Positions 6,334 through 8,219 of a DNA stretch of 8,219 bases are shown one piece after another. Within the stretch, counting starts at the first letter, position 1. Every line of letters begins with the position of its first letter. The notes under the pieces were generated by a model. The model did not search any database. It was given only the letters and a program-made list of their open reading frames with translations, and was not told the DNA's origin. The stretch is from Nitrospiraceae bacterium (GTDB lineage Bacteria > Nitrospirota > Nitrospiria > Nitrospirales > Nitrospiraceae), in the NCBI GenBank assembly GCA_025934615.1, contig JAICXS010000067.1, positions 1-8,219 on the forward strand, read 5' to 3'. The position numbers were made by a program, and so were the translations under genes.

Positions 6334-7014
6334 ATGAGTCGATATGTTGCATCCGACCCCTACCCTTATCCTTATAACGGCGATCTCCGGCCCGACAATA
6401 CCGTCTTTCTCATCATCGATATGCAAACCGACTTTTGCGGCAAGGGCGGCTATGTCGACAAGATGGGCTATGATATTTCTCTCACCCGTGCCCCGATCGC
6501 ACATATCCTCAAAGTGCTGTCGAAAGCCAGAACCATCGGCATGCACGTCTTCCACACCAGAGAGGGCCATCGGCCGGACTTGGCGGATCTACCGGACAAT
6601 AAGCGGTGGCGCAGCCGGAGAATCGGAGCCGGGATCGGAGATCCCGGCCCTTGTGGGAAAATTCTGGTTCGAGGAGAACCGGGATGGGAGATCATTCCTG
6701 AACTCGCTCCTAAGCCGGGCGAACCGGTCATCGATAAACCAGGGAAAGGCTCGTTCTGGGCGACCGATTTGGACATGCTGTTGCGACGGCGTGGAATCAC
6801 CAACATTGTGCTGGCAGGAATTACTACCGATGTTTGTGTTCACACCACGATGCGCGAAGCCAACGATCGAGGCTTCGAATGTCTCTTGCTGGAAGACTGT
6901 TGCGGTGCCACGGACTTTGGAAATCATCAGGCTGCGATCAAGATGGTCAAAATGCAGGGCGGAGTGTTCAGCGCCGTGGCAAAATCGGATGCCCTGTTAG
7001 AGGCGCTTTCATGA
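6334..7014 (+). CDS. Isochorismatase-family cysteine hydrolase, biuret/triuret hydrolase-like
   Basis: This 226-residue cytoplasmic amidohydrolase closely resembles the biuret hydrolase BiuH of Rhizobium and the related triuret hydrolases, which release ammonia from small ureides. The Asp-Lys-Cys triad of the isochorismatase-like fold is present: D29 in LIIDMQTDFCG, K135 in VIDKPGKGSF and C168 in GITTDVCVHTTMREAND. With a constant offset of 7 these fit the BiuH triad as I recall it (D36, K142, C175). Other shared blocks are HTREGHRPDLADLP, KRWRSRRIGAGIGDPGPCGK, GEPGWEIIPEL, LLEDCCGATDFGNH and MVKMQGGVF. Length is normal and no lesion is seen. It lies between permease 2 and the ATPase and overlaps the latter by 4 bp, which ties it to the importer's substrate. 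Triuret, biuret or another ureide all remain possible. Confidence 0.88.
   Translation: MSRYVASDPYPYPYNGDLRPDNTVFLIIDMQTDFCGKGGYVDKMGYDISLTRAPIAHILKVLSKARTIGMHVFHTREGHRPDLADLPDNKRWRSRRIGAGIGDPGPCGKILVRGEPGWEIIPELAPKPGEPVIDKPGKGSFWATDLDMLLRRRGITNIVLAGITTDVCVHTTMREANDRGFECLLLEDCCGATDFGNHQAAIKMVKMQGGVFSAVAKSDALLEALS
6999..7003 (+). promoter_or_regulatory. Ribosome binding site for the ABC ATPase
   Basis: AGAGG stands 7 nt before the ATG at 7011, inside the end of the hydrolase gene. Together with the ATGA overlap it marks the ATPase start in the frame that precedes the frameshift. Confidence 0.5.
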
Positions 7015-8219
7015 CGGATGGAGCTCCTCCGGATCTGCAAGCGTTGGGTATTACCAAACGCTTTGGCCCGCTCACCGCCTTGAAGGACGTGAATTTTCGA
7101 TTGCGATCGGCCGGTTCCATGCGCTGCTCGGCGAAAACGGCGCCGGCAAGAGCACTCTGGTCAAATGCATCATGGGGTATTACCACCCTGATGAGGGGAA
7201 CCTTCTGTTGGATCAGCAACCGGTCACGATTCGCAACCCGCGCGACGCACAGACCTTCGGCATCGGGATGGTGTATCAGCAGTTCACCCTCATTCCCAAT
7301 ATGACGGTCCTCGAAAACCTGGTGATTTCTAAGGCTACGCTGGACACCATCATCGATTGGCAGAAAGAAAAGCATCAGCTGACACAGTTCATGGAAAAGA
7401 TGCCGTTCAAGGTACCGCTCTCCGCTCGAGTCAGTTCGCTCGCCGCAGGCGAAAAACAAAAGGTCGAAATCCTCAAACAACTCGCGCTACAGAACCGAAT
7501 CCTTATTCTGGACGAACCGGCCTCCGTCCTGACGCCACAAGAAGCGGATGAAGTCTTGGGCCATCTCCGGGCCATGACCCTGGCCCGGCAATTGAGCGTC
7601 CTGATCATTACCCACAAGCTTCGAGAAGTGGCCGCATTTGCGGACGAGGTCACCGTCCTGCGCAAGGGGCAATGCGTGGGTTCCGGACAAGTTTCCGAGC
7701 TGAAGATTTCACAGATGGCTGAGATGATGGTGGGCTCGGAAGTGATGGCGAAGCCGAAGCAGCGGACCGTTCTGTCAAAGAAAGTTCCGAAGCTGGTCCT
7801 GCAAGATATCCGCGTTAAGGATGATATCGGTGTGGAGGTCGTGCGGGGGCTGCATCTCACGATCCATGAAGGCGAGATCGTCGGAGTGGCCGGGGTATCG
7901 GGCAACGGCCAGCGAGAACTAGTCGAAGTCCTGGCGGGGCAGCGCCAAGCCGTTGCCGGCACGATCCGCGTGCAGGATCAGCCTTTTCAGCCGACTCGCG
8001 AGAAAATCATGCAGCACAAGATGTTTTGCCTGCCCGAAGAACCGCTTCAGAACACGTGCGTGGGACGCATGACGGTCTCGGAGAACCTGGCGTTTCGTAA
8101 TTTTGACGTCGTACCTCACGCGATGGGCGGTTGGCTCATCAGTCGTTCTGCACTGCGCCGCAGCGCGTTCGGGCTGATTGAACGCTATAACATCAAACCG
8201 CCCAATCCCGACATTCCCA
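7011..8219 (+). pseudogene. Tandem-domain ABC ATPase with a -1 frameshift, 3' end outside the window
   Basis: This is the energising subunit (RbsA/NupO-like, two nucleotide-binding domains in one chain). It starts MTDGAPPDLQALGITKRFGP and LTALKDVNFRLRS, then leaves frame near 7107-7111. One base is missing: restoring a G in TCGGCC gives RSGRFHALLGENGAGKSTLV, with Walker A at residues 41-49. The second frame stays open to the window end. In corrected numbering it shows YQQF (Q-loop, 89-92), SLAAGEKQKVEI (signature, 143-153), ILILDEPASVLTP (Walker B, 164-175; most relatives have T, not S, after DEPA/DEP) and IITHK (H-loop, 199-203). The second domain has GVAGVSGNGQRELVEVLAG in place of a canonical Walker A, which is normal for this family. 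About 403 residues are visible of the usual 510 or so. As read, translation from 7011 would give a nonfunctional product ending at 7304. Confidence 0.88.

Noticed and set aside
6320..6337. Five-codon open frame whose TGA overlaps the hydrolase ATG
   Set aside because: It is too short to judge, its start has no ribosome binding site, and the overlap can arise by chance in the Shine-Dalgarno region.
7101..7125. Programmed ribosomal frameshift in the ATPase
   Set aside because: There is no slippery heptamer or obvious downstream stimulatory structure, and this ATPase family is not known to use frameshifting.
1..8219. CRISPR array, tRNA, rRNA or riboswitch
   Set aside because: No regularly spaced repeats, tRNA cloverleaf signatures or rRNA-like sequence were found. 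Apart from the 2993-3163 spacer, gaps between genes are 55 bp or less.

Overview
The window is a single plus-strand gene block of moderately high G+C. It probably comes from a Nitrospira-type bacterium. That assignment rests on the general look of the genes and on an intergenic palindromic repeat (3004-3125) that resembles one I associate with Nitrospira genomes; no rRNA or marker gene confirms it.

Layout. At the left edge (1-136) lies the right end of an insertion sequence, most like the ISL3 family: the transposase C-terminus followed by a terminal inverted repeat. The IS abuts the C-terminal third of an FdrA-family gene (137-614), which lacks its 5' part here. Next come a DUF1116 (YlbE/AllG-type) gene (611-2023) and a carbamate kinase gene (2042-2992). 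After a 171-bp spacer carrying the palindromic repeat comes an ABC importer of the BMP (basic membrane protein/nucleoside) type. Its parts are a Tat-signal binding protein (3164-4300), two permeases (4297-5361 and 5361-6278) and a two-domain ATPase (7011 to beyond the window). A cysteine hydrolase very similar to biuret/triuret hydrolases (6334-7014) sits between the second permease and the ATPase, overlapping the ATPase gene by 4 bp.

How the genes would work together. FdrA and DUF1116 proteins correspond to subunits of the oxamate carbamoyltransferase AllFGH of E. coli, and carbamate kinase converts carbamoyl phosphate plus ADP to ATP, ammonia and CO2. With the importer and the hydrolase this reads as a module that imports a small ureide- or biuret-like compound, deaminates it, and phosphorolyses the carbamoyl group to give ATP and ammonia. 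The substrate is not known from the sequence.

The most striking observation is that the module is broken. Five of its eight genes carry a lesion: IS truncation of fdrA, an in-frame TAA in carbamate kinase, an in-frame TGA in the binding protein, an in-frame TAG near the start of permease 2, and a -1 frameshift just before Walker A of the ATPase. All three stop codons are used, so recoding by one reassigned codon does not explain it. Each stop is one C-to-T change from a Gln or Arg codon. Only DUF1116, permease 1 and the hydrolase look intact. The rest of each protein is well conserved, so this is either very recent pseudogenisation or an error-rich assembly.
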